DNA from: an uncultured Cohaesibacter sp. | Lineage (GTDB): Bacteria > Pseudomonadota > Alphaproteobacteria > Rhizobiales > Cohaesibacteraceae | DNA: 64,000 nt | Reading direction: 5' to 3' | Assembly (NCBI RefSeq): GCF_963682185.1 | Contig: NZ_OY821667.1 | Span: forward strand, 3,299,501-3,363,500 | Shown here: one piece after another, positions 44,801 to 53,330 of the stretch | Layout of the letters: every line of letters begins with the position of its first letter | How positions within the stretch are numbered: position 1 is the stretch's first letter | Translations under genes and position numbers: made by a program | The notes under the pieces: model-generated | Told to the model about the DNA's origin: nothing | The model's database searches: none | The model's input: only the letters and a program-made list of their open reading frames with translations

Positions 44801-44929
44801 TACGCTGGGAGGCGCAATATCCGGATAACGCGTGACAGGCAGCAATGACAGAGTCAACAGCCCGCCGAGCACGATAAATATCGCTATGACCCATGCAAAG
44901 ACGGGTCTATCGATGAAAAAACTAGGCAT
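41807..44929 (-). CDS. RND multidrug efflux transporter, inner-membrane pump subunit (complete)
   Basis: 1040 residues, full-length HAE1-type pump. The TM4 Asp pair is present in GIIVDDAIVVVENVERIM and the TM10 motif is the normal SAKNAILIVEF with the proton-relay Lys. Two large periplasmic loops are intact. It starts 12 nt after the adaptor gene, so they form an operon under the divergent TetR regulator. An outer-membrane TolC-like gene is not in the window. Substrates are unknown; MexB/AcrB-like drugs or host compounds are the family range. Confidence 0.95.
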   Translation of the reverse strand: MPSFFIDRPVFAWVIAIFIVLGGLLTLSLLPVTRYPDIAPPSVSIRATYPGASPEVVNDSVVSIIEPELSGVNHLLYFESTANSSGMATITATFESGTDPELAQVDVQNKIKSIEPRLPEAVQQTGLTIESSSSGFLMVVALTSPDGTLSALDLGDYMERNLVQPLNRVAGVGRVQSFVSKKAMRVWINPHKLLSYSLSVSDVTSAIAAQNVQISPGRVGAEPTVEGQRIGVPLTVEGQLSTPEEFSNIVLQSNQDGSKLTLGDVARVEVGAQTYAFVSRINGSPSAAMAIQLAPGANAMRVSQAVQDRMADLATAMPDGMVWTVPYDTSPFVAISIEKVVHTLIEAMVLVFLVMLLFLQKIRYTLIPAIVAPIALAGTLVVMYVSGFSINVLTMFGMVLAIGIIVDDAIVVVENVERIMATEGLPPKEATRKAMKQITSAVIGITLVLTAVFIPMGMSSGAVGEIYRQFTMSMAVSILFSAFLALSMTPALCATLLKPIDPDHHASKGGFFGWFNRGLDGITNVYVRIVAVFARKIAIMAVLYLAIVSGLGYSFIKLPTSFLPEEDQGSFITLYSLPSEATQERTKEIVSMYEKHAHTREATKDVFAVVGFSFSGTGANTALSFTTLEDWAERDSSASDEANMANRTMFAAPEGQIYSILPPSIPSLGTSSGFAMRLQDRAGLGNEALLNARNQLLGMAAQNPMLTGVRPDGLPQGASIRLVIDRQKAEFLGVPFDSIASTLSSAMGSNYVNDYSYQGQLRRVTVQADAPYRMQIEDVLKLNLPSSTGAMVELSEVVKPVWEQSPLQLVRYNGLPAERISGSAAPGVSAGEAMAEMERLASQLPEGFGIEWTGQSLQEKNTNAQTPMLLALSMLVVFLVLAALYESWSIPFSVLLVIPLGVIGAVVSVYVRGLENDVFFKVGLITIIGLSAKNAILIVEFARALYDEGNSLLDAVTEAARLRMRPILMTSLAFTLGVVPLMLSRGASAETQHAIGTGVFGGMITATFLGLLFVPAFFVFVVGIANLFKGKKKDDASTAS

Positions 44930-44941
44930 CAGAAATTCCCG

Positions 44942-46078
44942 TTACTGTTTGGGCTGTTCTGCGGGGGTCGCATTCACTTGTGCACCGTCCTGACTAACCC
45001 GTGTCTGGCCGCGAATGATGACGGTCTCATTTGGCTCGAGACCTTCGGTGACGATGTAGCTTCTCTTGACCAACTCGCCCAGAACCACATTCTTGAAATG
45101 CGCTTTGCCTTCGTCGTCAACAACAACGATGCGTGCATCCCCCGTCACGTCGCGAATGATAGCCTGCTGGGGCACCAACAGGGCATTCTCAACGATCTGG
45201 CGCGGTACAAGGGCGCGAACGAACATGCCGGGCAGCAGATCCTGGTTCGGATTTTCCACCTGCACACGCATGGTCACATCACCAGTGGCTTCATCCACTG
45301 TGACGTCGGTAAAGAGTGGCTGACCTTTTTGTTCATAAACTGCCCCGTCAATACCCAGAATTTCGATGGAAGAGGTGTCCGGAGCCAGATTGGCCATTTT
45401 TTGCATTTTGAGCAGATCAAGTGCAGATCGGCGCAAATCAACATATACCTTGTCAACCTGCTGGACCGTCGCCAGTGCCTGAGACTGGCTGGCAGAAACA
45501 AGTGCGCCTTCGCTTACCAGCGCCGCACCGATGCGGCCATTGATGGGGGAGCGCACTGTGGTGTGATCAAGGTTGATCTGCTGGGCTTTCAATGTCGCCT
45601 TTGCAGCGGCTACGCTCGCCTCGGCGCTCTTGGCTTCAGCCTGAGCGCTATCATAGGTCTGCTGACTGGCTGATTTCTTCTCGAACAGCTGTCTGGCACG
45701 TTCCAGCTGGATGTTGGCAAGATCAAGAGAGGCTTCAGCGCTGGTCAATGCGGCTTGGGCATTTTCAACCTGCGCTTCGTAGCTTTCCGAAGCAATCTTG
45801 AAAAGGGGCTGGTTTTCCTTGACATCCCCCCCTTGTTCAAACAGGCGTTTTTCAAGAATGCCCCCAACCTGCGGGCGAATATCAGCCGTGCGAAAAGCCG
45901 AGACACGCCCGGGCAATTCTTCGCTGATGGTAACGGTCTCTGGCTTGATCTGCATGGTGGTGACCATCGCAGGCGGACGTCCCGCGCCCTGTGCCGAGCC
46001 GGAGGTTGGTGCGAAGGCCAGACCGATTGCAAGGCCCATCGCAACTGTTAAATAATGTTTTCTGGAAGAATGGGTCAT
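44942..46078 (-). CDS. RND efflux periplasmic adaptor (membrane fusion protein)
   Basis: 378 residues. Signal peptide 1-30 (TSGSAQGAGRPP follows), then a lipoyl/barrel half-motif (ELPGRVSAFRTADIRPQVGGIL), an alpha-helical hairpin (about 95-165, AQAALTSAEASLDLANIQL) and the barrel and membrane-proximal domains. The mature N-terminus has no lipobox Cys, unlike AcrA. I start at 46078 with GGAAGG 5 nt upstream; a longer frame from 46174 overlaps the regulatory region. It pairs with the RND pump immediately downstream. Confidence 0.92.
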   Translation of the reverse strand: MTHSSRKHYLTVAMGLAIGLAFAPTSGSAQGAGRPPAMVTTMQIKPETVTISEELPGRVSAFRTADIRPQVGGILEKRLFEQGGDVKENQPLFKIASESYEAQVENAQAALTSAEASLDLANIQLERARQLFEKKSASQQTYDSAQAEAKSAEASVAAAKATLKAQQINLDHTTVRSPINGRIGAALVSEGALVSASQSQALATVQQVDKVYVDLRRSALDLLKMQKMANLAPDTSSIEILGIDGAVYEQKGQPLFTDVTVDEATGDVTMRVQVENPNQDLLPGMFVRALVPRQIVENALLVPQQAIIRDVTGDARIVVVDDEGKAHFKNVVLGELVKRSYIVTEGLEPNETVIIRGQTRVSQDGAQVNATPAEQPKQ

Positions 46079-46195
46079 AATGCCTTCCACTACTTTCAAA
46101 AAAAGAGATCGCCATCTCGCAAGAAACGTCCCGCAAGACAAAAGACTGTTGGAGACACACGAAAACGTGGTCACAAGAGGTGGTCAGTTTAGCAC

Positions 46196-46211
46196 TTGTA
46201 CATATGTCCAA
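46196..46211. promoter_or_regulatory. Near-palindromic operator candidate of the RND operon
   Basis: TTGTACATATGTCCAA is self-complementary in 14 of 16 positions. It lies midway between the divergent adaptor and TetR genes, and TGTCCA recurs at 46223. A typical place for a TetR-family repressor site. Confidence 0.45.
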
Positions 46212-46317
46212 ATTGCACTGCTGTCCAGTTTGATCTTATTTTTACGACGAATTATTTAACAAATGCCATGATTCTCAAATGTAACAGGATCGGGCACGTG
46301 TCGCTTTGGAAAATAAA

Positions 46318-46920
46318 ATGTCATATCTACCTAAAGAGCAAAGGCGCTCCGAGATCATCGAAGCGGCCATTGATGTTATTCAGCATCAGGGGCTGGCTGC
46401 TGCAACCGTGAGGAATGTTGCCAAAGCAACAGACTCTTCGCCCGGCCAGATTCATCACCATTTTGAATCCGCCGACGCATTGCGAGCAGAAGCGCTGCTG
46501 TGCCTGTGGCAACGTATGAAGATCGAATTTCTTAGTCAAATCAAAACTACGTCACCACTCGAGACATTGATCGCCAATCTCGGCGGTTGCGCCCAGAAGG
46601 AAGACAAGGAAACCTTCGCCCAACTTTACAAGGATTTGCTGGAAGCCTCTCGCATGAGTGAAACCATGCATGCCGTTCTCATGCAGATCATGGAAAACAG
46701 TAAGGGAAAATATCACGAGTTGCTCAAAGCAGCGCAGGACGAAGGCGAGCTTCACAAAGAGGCCGATATCGAAAAGCTTGCCCTGACAATTCTGGCTCTG
46801 GCCTTCGGTTTTGGCTTCATGAAAGACATCGCCTTTACAAACTGCGAGGTGCATGACGTCGTCCGTTTTCAAATCGATCTGACCAACCGGGCCTGCTGTA
46901 GTCTCTCCAGTTGCGCCTGA
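46318..46920 (+). CDS. TetR/AcrR family transcriptional regulator
   Basis: 200 residues. N-terminal helix-turn-helix (EIIEAAIDVIQHQGLAAATV, then SPGQIHHHFESADALRAEAL, about 10-57) and a helical ligand domain. The C-terminus is Cys-rich (RACCSSLSSCA). I choose the ATG at 46318 with GGAA upstream; a TTG at 46306 is less likely. Divergent from the adaptor-pump operon, which it most likely represses. The HHHF form of the recognition helix end is shared with BetI-like members. Confidence 0.87.
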   Translation: MSYLPKEQRRSEIIEAAIDVIQHQGLAAATVRNVAKATDSSPGQIHHHFESADALRAEALLCLWQRMKIEFLSQIKTTSPLETLIANLGGCAQKEDKETFAQLYKDLLEASRMSETMHAVLMQIMENSKGKYHELLKAAQDEGELHKEADIEKLALTILALAFGFGFMKDIAFTNCEVHDVVRFQIDLTNRACCSLSSCA

Positions 46921-47116
46921 CCTGAGGGGCCAAAGCTGCGATAATATGCCCGCATGAAAAGGGGCCCCGCACCCGACACTGACTGGACAAGCCTTGCAAC
47001 GGGCGCTAAATCAGAGCCCGTCACAGCAAAAAAGTGTGAAAAGACAATAAGGGTTGCCGAACCTCTTTTCCGCCCTTATCGCCCGGCAACCAAGAGCCAA
47101 CCGAAAGCGATTTCCC

Positions 47117-47683
47117 ATGACATTTCCCCTTTTGCCACAGCGCACCTTCTGCATGATCCGCCATGGCCAGACGACGGCCAACCGGGATGCCATCGTCGCG
47201 GGTGCGACCGATGTGCCCCTGTCTGATCTTGGTCGGGAACAGGCCAGCAAGCTTTCCAGCCTCCATTGGCTGCAGGAAACCAGCCTGTTTGTCAGCCCCA
47301 AGACACGAGCCAAGGATACCTGCCAGCTGGCTTTTCCAAATCGCACCTTCGAGATCCATGAGGACCTGCGCGAGAGGAACTGGGGTGAGTTTGAGGGCAA
47401 ACTGGTCAGCGAGTTGCCCTCGCGCCATGCCGAACCGAAGGATGGCGACACATGGGATGAGCTGCTCGCCCGCGTGCACAAGGCAATTTCGGAATGCTGT
47501 GCCAAGGCCGAAGACACCCTGCCGGTCTTTGTGTGCCATGCTGGCGTCATCCGCGCCGCAATGGTTCTGGCAAATGTCGGCAATGATGTACCCACGGCGC
47601 CTAATGCAAAGCCGCTCTTCTTTCGTTGGACCGGTGAGGGGCATGAAATGACGGATCAGCTTGCAGGTGTTCTTGAACTCTGA
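47117..47683 (+). CDS. Histidine phosphatase family protein
   Basis: 188 residues. The phosphoglycerate-mutase-like active site is visible: CMIRHGQTTANR (catalytic His about residue 15), DLRERNWGEFEG (about 88-99) and the second His in VFVCHAGVIRAA (about 143). This composition matches CobC/GpmB-like small phosphatases; the substrate is unknown. I use the ATG at 47117; a TTG at 47054 adds 21 residues without support. It stands alone, downstream of the TetR gene by about 200 nt. Confidence 0.85.
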   Translation: MTFPLLPQRTFCMIRHGQTTANRDAIVAGATDVPLSDLGREQASKLSSLHWLQETSLFVSPKTRAKDTCQLAFPNRTFEIHEDLRERNWGEFEGKLVSELPSRHAEPKDGDTWDELLARVHKAISECCAKAEDTLPVFVCHAGVIRAAMVLANVGNDVPTAPNAKPLFFRWTGEGHEMTDQLAGVLEL

Positions 47684-47716
47684 CACCCCTAAAACTGCAC
47701 TGCTCACCACAGAGAA

Positions 47717-47743
47717 AATGGCCCGTCATAACAACGGGCCATT
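47717..47743. terminator. Bidirectional terminator
   Basis: AATGGCCCGT and ACGGGCCATT pair perfectly around a 7-nt loop, with A residues on the left and TGTTG on the right. It lies between the convergent phosphatase and uxuB genes. Confidence 0.8.
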
Positions 47744-47793
47744 GTTGCATGGGGCAGTATTGATCGCTTTCAATCACGCTTTCGGGCCAGCAA

Positions 47794-49254
47794 TCAGGCG
47801 AGTGCTGCAACCGCTTCTTTGACGCCCTTCTCCTTGATAGCTCTATAGGCCTCTTCCAGTGAAATCTTGAGCGCGGCGCTCAGCGCCAGCTCTGCAGGGA
47901 AGACGCCTGACTGCTGCATGAGGTTGGAAACGATGATTTCTATGCTGTCCCCTTGTGCCAGCTCTTTGAGCTTTTCGGCGAGCGGATCGCGTACATCAAT
48001 CGGCTGCCCTTCCAGATCAATACCGCTCACATAGATCATCCAGCCAGCCACCAGCAGGGCGAGCCGAGGGTAGGGGGTGCCAGCCTTGAGGTGATGGGCA
48101 ATGGATTCCAGCGCGCGTTGGGGGAGCTTCTGGCTGCCATCCATGGCGATTTGCCATGTGCGGTGACGAATATTCGGATTGCAATAGCGCCCGATCAGGG
48201 CATCGGCATAGGCACCAAGGTCGACCCCTTGCGGCGCTTCAAGCGTCGGGGCCTGCTCATCCATCATCAAGGCATGGGCCGCCGCCTTGTAGGCGGCATC
48301 GCCCATGGTATCGGCGATGGTTTCATATCCGCCCAGATAGCCAAGATATGCAAGGAAGGAGTGGGAGCCGTTCAGCATCCGCAATTTCATATTTTCATAA
48401 GGCAACACATTGCGGGTGAAAGTGGCTCCGGCCTGATCCCAGTCCGGACGCCCCGAGACGAAGTCATCCTCGATCACCCACTGACGGAAGGGCTCGCAGA
48501 GAATCCCCGCCGGATCGGAATAGCCGATGCAATCGGCCGGGATCTGATGGCTTTCTTCGGTCATGGCTGGCACGATGCGGTCGACCATGGTGGAGGGGAA
48601 GCGTGCTTCGGTTTCGATCCATGCTGCCAGATCCGTATCCACCGCGCGGGCAAAGTCCAGCACGGCGCGTTTGGTCATATGACCATTGGAAGGCAGGTTG
48701 TCGCATGAGAGAATGGTGAAAGGCGGCTTGCCCGCCTCGCGACGCTTGGCAAGACCGGCAACCAGCGTGCCGACCACCGTCTTGGGAGCGTGGGGGCTTT
48801 CCAGATCGGCCTTCACCATCGGATTGTCAAAATCAAGCCCGCCATTGGCTGCCAACGTGTAGCCTTTTTCCGTCACGGTGATGGAAACCAGTTCGATGCC
48901 ATCCTCGGAAATGGCCTCCACAATGCCTTCCGGCCCCACCTGTGCCATGTGGCGATGGTCAATCACGGAGCCGACGATGCGGGCGTCCTGCTCTTCGGCG
49001 CCATTTTCAACCACGGTGTAGAGATAGTCGCGCTCTGCCAGACCATCCAGCAGGTCAGTCGGTCCCATAAGTTCGATTTCGCGATAGGCCCAATCTGTTC
49101 CGCCCGCTCCGATCAATTGATCGGTATAGACGGCCTGATGGGCCCGATGAAACGCGCCAAAGCCAATATGGCACATGCGCACCTTGAGGGCATCGCGATC
49201 ATAGGCGGGGCGCCTTACGGTTTCTTTTGCTGCGTCGAAAATGTCGGAAGTCAT
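47794..49254 (-). CDS. uxuB: Mannitol dehydrogenase family; probable fructuronate reductase UxuB
   Basis: 486 residues, long-chain polyol dehydrogenase family. The NAD-binding start MCHIGFGAFHRAHQAVYTDQL (about 27-47) and the catalytic region KLRMLNGSHSFLAYLGYLGG (about 289-308, Lys and Asn/His catalytic residues) are typical. With uxuA and a hexuronate-type GntR regulator nearby, reduction of D-fructuronate to D-mannonate (UxuB) is more likely than mannitol oxidation. It follows the TRAP operon by 147 nt on the same strand, perhaps cotranscribed. The isomerase step (uxaC) and kdgK/kdgA are not in the window. Confidence 0.85.
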   Translation of the reverse strand: MTSDIFDAAKETVRRPAYDRDALKVRMCHIGFGAFHRAHQAVYTDQLIGAGGTDWAYREIELMGPTDLLDGLAERDYLYTVVENGAEEQDARIVGSVIDHRHMAQVGPEGIVEAISEDGIELVSITVTEKGYTLAANGGLDFDNPMVKADLESPHAPKTVVGTLVAGLAKRREAGKPPFTILSCDNLPSNGHMTKRAVLDFARAVDTDLAAWIETEARFPSTMVDRIVPAMTEESHQIPADCIGYSDPAGILCEPFRQWVIEDDFVSGRPDWDQAGATFTRNVLPYENMKLRMLNGSHSFLAYLGYLGGYETIADTMGDAAYKAAAHALMMDEQAPTLEAPQGVDLGAYADALIGRYCNPNIRHRTWQIAMDGSQKLPQRALESIAHHLKAGTPYPRLALLVAGWMIYVSGIDLEGQPIDVRDPLAEKLKELAQGDSIEIIVSNLMQQSGVFPAELALSAALKISLEEAYRAIKEKGVKEAVAALA

Positions 49255-49401
49255 ATCAAAAACTCTTGCGTTGAGTGGCCCGGAGTAGAATGACGCGGGT
49301 CAGCATAAGTGGAATTATACGGGCAAAGAGGCGAGAGCTGCTGGCAATGGCGCGGCGGCTCTCTGGCTTCTCTTTGCATGAGCGGAAAAAGGCAATATCC
49401 G

Positions 49402-50682
49402 CTAACCAAATGCCCAGTTGGGCAAGAAGAGTACCAGCTCGGGTACAAACAGGAGTAACAGAACAAGGCACAGGATGGCCAGCATGAAAGGCAGACTTTC
49501 TTTCACATACTCCTCGATTGGCGTGTCTAGAAGGCTACAGACGGTGAACATGGCCACTCCGACCGGCGGCGTCATGGAACCGAAGGTCACGATCGTCATC
49601 ATCAGGATGCCAAAATGCACTGGGTCCACTCCGGCACTCTTGATAACCGGCACAAAGATCGGCGTGAGCAGCAACACCAGAATGGTGCTCTCGAAGAACA
49701 GCCCCGAGATCAGGAGGAAGATCAGGATGACCCCGACCACCAGATGTGGTTCACTGAGCGAATTGAGCAGGAAACCTGCCACGCTCTGGGGCACCTGCAT
49801 GAAAATGATGGCAAAGCCGATCATGCCACTCATCAGGATGATCAGCATGATCATGCCTATATCGGAAAGCGCATGGCCGAAAGCGCGCTTGATGGAATCG
49901 AATGTCATCACCCGATGGGCAAAGCTGCCGATCAGAATGGCATAGACCACGGCGAAAGCGCCCACTTCAGACGGCGTGAAGATGCCACCACGGATGGAGA
50001 TGATCAGCAGTATGGGGAACAGCAGCGCCCATTTGGCGTCCCATGCCGCCCGGCCCACTTCGCCAAGGGTCGGCTTCTCGGCTGCTTCAATCACATAGTT
50101 GCGCCGTTTGGCGATGACGAAAGCGGCAACCATCAGGAACAGCATCATCAAAAGCCCCGGAACCACCCCGGCCAGAAACAACCGGCCAATGGAAACCTGC
50201 CCCACATAACCATAGAGAATGAGCCCGATGGAGGGCGGGATGGTTGCCGTGATCAGAGAAGAAAGCGCGATGACTGACGCCGTGTAGCCCTTGGAATAGC
50301 GATTGGCCAGCATTTGCGGTCCAAGCACCCGCGCCTCCATGGCTGCATCTGCCACAGCCGAGCCGGAAACACCCCCCATTAGTGTCGACAGAAAGATGGA
50401 CACCAGAGCCAAACCTCCCGACATCCAGCCCAGCGTTGCCTTGGAAAAGCGGAACAGGCGATCGGTGATGTCGCTTTCATTCATCAGGTGTCCGGCCAGC
50501 ACGAAGAAGGGAACGGCCAGAAGCGGGAAGCTCTGAGACACCGTGGCAATCTTTTGCACGCCGATGGAGATCGGCATGATGTCTGATGTGAGGAAGAAGA
50601 CGAAGCCGGAGATCCCGATGGCAAAGGCCACCGGAGCGCCCAGTATCATGAGAATTGCGAAGATAAGTGCGATCAGTCCCAT
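49402..50682 (-). CDS. TRAP transporter large permease (DctM family), system 2
   Basis: 426 residues, about 12 helices. Signatures GVSGSAVADAAMEARVLGPQML (about 105-126), SSLITATIPPSIGLILYGY (about 141-159) and the C-terminal FGSMTPPVGVAMFTVCSLL are those of DctM. It begins 3 nt after the DctQ stop codon. In the hexuronate module it would import a hexuronate such as glucuronate or a related acid; substrate inferred from neighbours only. Confidence 0.92.
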   Translation of the reverse strand: MGLIALIFAILMILGAPVAFAIGISGFVFFLTSDIMPISIGVQKIATVSQSFPLLAVPFFVLAGHLMNESDITDRLFRFSKATLGWMSGGLALVSIFLSTLMGGVSGSAVADAAMEARVLGPQMLANRYSKGYTASVIALSSLITATIPPSIGLILYGYVGQVSIGRLFLAGVVPGLLMMLFLMVAAFVIAKRRNYVIEAAEKPTLGEVGRAAWDAKWALLFPILLIISIRGGIFTPSEVGAFAVVYAILIGSFAHRVMTFDSIKRAFGHALSDIGMIMLIILMSGMIGFAIIFMQVPQSVAGFLLNSLSEPHLVVGVILIFLLISGLFFESTILVLLLTPIFVPVIKSAGVDPVHFGILMMTIVTFGSMTPPVGVAMFTVCSLLDTPIEEYVKESLPFMLAILCLVLLLLFVPELVLFLPNWAFG

Positions 50683-50685
50683 GGG

Positions 50686-51216
50686 TCAGCCCTCCACGGC
50701 TTCTGTCTGGTTGGCTGTGTCATCGGCGCTTTTGGGGCGGGTGAAGACAAGCCGTTCCGCAGCTTTATCCGAACGCCACGAAAGAACCGTGTTGGAAAGA
50801 ATGGAGATGGTGAGCAGGATCGAACCAGCTGGCACCGAAATGGTAACCCATGCATAGGAGAGACCGGAATCGCCGAATACGCGCTGCCAGTTGAGCATCG
50901 TCAGCTTGTAGCCCTCATAGGCCAGCACCAGAAGAAAAGCGATGAAAAGGAAAGCCAGCGCTGTTTCGATCAGGCGGCGCGCTGCAAAGGGAAACAGGCG
51001 GACCAGAAAGTCGACGCCCAAATGCACCCGCTCGCGCATGGCCCGGGTTGCCCCCACAAAGCAGAGCCAGATGAACAGCAACTGCGCCAGATCCACCGAC
51101 CAGATCAACGGGTGTCCGAAGAAACGCATGACTGCCGCGATAAAGACCAGAAATGTGATCACGGCCAGCAGCACAGCACCAACAAAAAATTCGATTTTTC
51201 CAAGAAACCCCGGCAT
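50686..51216 (-). CDS. TRAP transporter small membrane subunit (DctQ family), system 2
   Basis: 176 residues, four helices (about 5-28, 42-62, 82-106, 128-150). The DctQ motif GHPLIWSVDLAQLLFIWLCFVGATRAMRERVHLGVD lies at 33-70. It couples directly to dctM and is separated from dctP by 178 nt containing a small CGCAAG/CTTGCG hairpin (51356-51371). The C-terminal tail is polar and rich in Asp and Glu. Confidence 0.88.
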   Translation of the reverse strand: MPGFLGKIEFFVGAVLLAVITFLVFIAAVMRFFGHPLIWSVDLAQLLFIWLCFVGATRAMRERVHLGVDFLVRLFPFAARRLIETALAFLFIAFLLVLAYEGYKLTMLNWQRVFGDSGLSYAWVTISVPAGSILLTISILSNTVLSWRSDKAAERLVFTRPKSADDTANQTEAVEG

Positions 51217-51394
51217 GACAGCCTCGCTTTTTGTTCATTCTTTCAAGACGGGGGATGAGAGAATGATGCGGTTTATCGTTGAAGTGCGCAAGCCTTGGTG
51301 ACCATCTTGCAGGTGAAAGAGTGCGCTTGAGATTGGGCCGCGTTGTGCGAACTGCCGCAAGGGGGCTTGCGACAGCTCTTATGCATGCTCTTGA

Positions 51395-52375
51395 TTATTC
51401 GGCGGCCATGGCACGCAGTTTGTCGCGCAGGTCGCCATAACCCAGATCGTCATAGACCTTGGCGGTGGCTTCCTTGAAAGGCGTGACATCGACTTCGCGC
51501 ACTTCGACGCCTTTTTCCTTCAGCTCTTTTTCGATGCCTTCGAAGGATTTAAGGGTGCCGTAGGATGCTATATCGCCAGCCTTGAGGGCTTCTTCGCGCA
51601 GAATAGTCTGCAGGTCTGCTGGCAGGCTGTCGAACCACATGGCCGAGGTGACCATGCCGGTGATCAGGTTGATATGGCCGGTCTTGGTGACATATTTGAT
51701 GACCTCATCCAGTTTTGCACCAACAATGGCTGGCAACTGGGCTTCGGCGGCATCAATCACATTGGACGACAGAGCAGAGTAAACCTCGCCCCATGGCATC
51801 GGGGTTGGCGTTGCCCCCATGGCGGCAATGGTGCCGGTCCAGACAGGGGCGCCCGGTGTCCGCATGCGGATGCCGTTGAGGTCTGCGGGAACGTTGATTT
51901 CCTTATTGGTCAGCAGATGGCGTTCGCCCTGCCACCAGTTGAAGGAAAGGATCTGATGACCTGACGCGTCATGCAGTTTCTTGACCCATTCTTCGAACAG
52001 GTCGGAGGTGACAACCTTGCGGATGCCTTCATAGCCAGACGCCAGGAATGGAGCGCCAAGCACACCCAGTTCCTTCTGGAATACGGCAAGGCGGCCACCA
52101 TCAACGATCACGGCCACAGGAGCCCCGGCGCGGGCCTGCTCGAGCACGTCTTCATCGGGACCGAGCTGGGAATTGGGGAACAGTTTGACCTCGATGCGGC
52201 CGTCGGATGCGTCCAGAACGCTGGCCTGAAAGGATTCAAGCCCCTTGTAAAGCGGATCGGATGTGGCCAGAGCAGTGTTGATGCTCAGGGTATAGTCGGC
52301 CGCCATGGCGGCGGAGCCGAGAAGGCTGGCAACTGCGCCAGCCAGAATGGTTTTGCTAAAAGCCGAAAATGACAT
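51395..52375 (-). CDS. TRAP transporter substrate-binding protein (DctP family), system 2
   Basis: 326 residues with signal peptide 1-25 (GSAAMAADYTL). The DctP arginine is in GIRMRTPGAPVW (about residue 170), and the second signature is PWGEVYSALSSNVIDAAEAQ. GGAGG lies 5 nt before the ATG at 52375; an earlier in-frame codon at 52393 is inferior. It is first of dctPQM, 30 nt downstream of the GntR gene on the same strand, so all may be one transcript from the uxuA-facing promoter region. Confidence 0.92.
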   Translation of the reverse strand: MSFSAFSKTILAGAVASLLGSAAMAADYTLSINTALATSDPLYKGLESFQASVLDASDGRIEVKLFPNSQLGPDEDVLEQARAGAPVAVIVDGGRLAVFQKELGVLGAPFLASGYEGIRKVVTSDLFEEWVKKLHDASGHQILSFNWWQGERHLLTNKEINVPADLNGIRMRTPGAPVWTGTIAAMGATPTPMPWGEVYSALSSNVIDAAEAQLPAIVGAKLDEVIKYVTKTGHINLITGMVTSAMWFDSLPADLQTILREEALKAGDIASYGTLKSFEGIEKELKEKGVEVREVDVTPFKEATAKVYDDLGYGDLRDKLRAMAAE

Positions 52376-52405
52376 TTGTTCCTCCCAAGTCATTGTCGAT
52401 GGGGA

Positions 52406-53110
52406 CTAACCGCCCCCGGGTTCAAATAGTTCTGGCTTTTCTTGAGCGATCTGCGGCAGGTCCTTAAGGATGCGGCGTAAGTGAGACCGCATCGCGGCTT
52501 CTGCTGCCGCACCATCGTTGGCAGCAATCGCGGCAACAATGGCATTGTGCTGTTCCAGCAATTTCGCGGTATTATGCTCAACCAACGAGAGATAGCGGAC
52601 ACGATCCATCTGCGCTTTTTGGCTCTGCACGACGGCCCATGCTCCCGTCTTGTGGGCCGCCTCGGCCAAAGTCTGATGGAACAATTCATCGAGCGCGATG
52701 AAGGCATCCGGATCATCCGTCTCAACCGCTCGCTTCTGATGTTCCATCTGGTTTGCCAGCTCGCTGTCCACCGCCTCGTCATGGGACTCGGCCACAAGCC
52801 GCACGATGTCCGATTCAATTGCCTCACGCACGAAGCGGGCATCCATCACCGCGTTGCGGGAGATCTTTTTCACAAAGCTGCCCCTGTTGGGCAGGATATC
52901 GAGCAGACCGTCATTGGCCAGCTTGATGAAGGCCTCCCTTACCGGCTGGCGCGAAACAGCAAAAGAAGAAGCCCATTCGGCCTCTGACATACGGGTGCCC
53001 GGCTTCAGTTGGTTGCGGATGATCTGCTGGCGCAATATCGCGTGGATCTGCGGTGCCACCGGCAAACGCAGATCAATTTCCTGTTGCTCCAACCCATCAA
53101 GCAGCGACAT
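52406..53110 (-). CDS. GntR family transcriptional regulator (FCD type), UxuR-like
   Basis: 234 residues. Winged helix about 15-80 (IHAILRQQIIRNQLKPGTRM, then SFAVSRQPVREAFIKLANDG), then an FCD domain (about 90-220) with the usual Asp/His metal pattern (FHQTLAEAAHKTG). GGAGGATAGCCT precedes the ATG. It is divergent from uxuA and upstream of the TRAP-uxuB genes, so a hexuronate-responsive repressor of both sides is likely. Direct repeats and a TGGCATACCA box lie just upstream. Confidence 0.88.
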   Translation of the reverse strand: MSLLDGLEQQEIDLRLPVAPQIHAILRQQIIRNQLKPGTRMSEAEWASSFAVSRQPVREAFIKLANDGLLDILPNRGSFVKKISRNAVMDARFVREAIESDIVRLVAESHDEAVDSELANQMEHQKRAVETDDPDAFIALDELFHQTLAEAAHKTGAWAVVQSQKAQMDRVRYLSLVEHNTAKLLEQHNAIVAAIAANDGAAAEAAMRSHLRRILKDLPQIAQEKPELFEPGGG

Positions 53111-53130
53111 AGGCTATCCTCCAATTGTTA

Positions 53131-53156
53131 ACCACCATACTGGCATACCACCATAC
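53131..53156. promoter_or_regulatory. UxuR-like operator between the GntR gene and uxuA
   Basis: ACCACCATAC occurs twice (53131-53140, 53147-53156), flanking TGGCATACCA (53141-53150). The latter is 8/10 self-complementary and fits the TGGTATACCA core of UxuR/ExuR-type sites. It lies 21-46 nt upstream of the regulator start. Confidence 0.5.
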
Positions 53157-53330
53157 TTGTCAACCGGAATTGGCTGTGATAAAGAATGATATAACGCGGC
53201 AACAGAGCGCAGAGGCATTGGACCATATGCGCATTGCAGCCGGTTAAAATGCTCCGGGATGCCGGCATGCGCCCCTGATCCCTCGAAGTTGGACCATCGG
53301 GCGCCAAGAACAACATACGGGAGACGGCAA

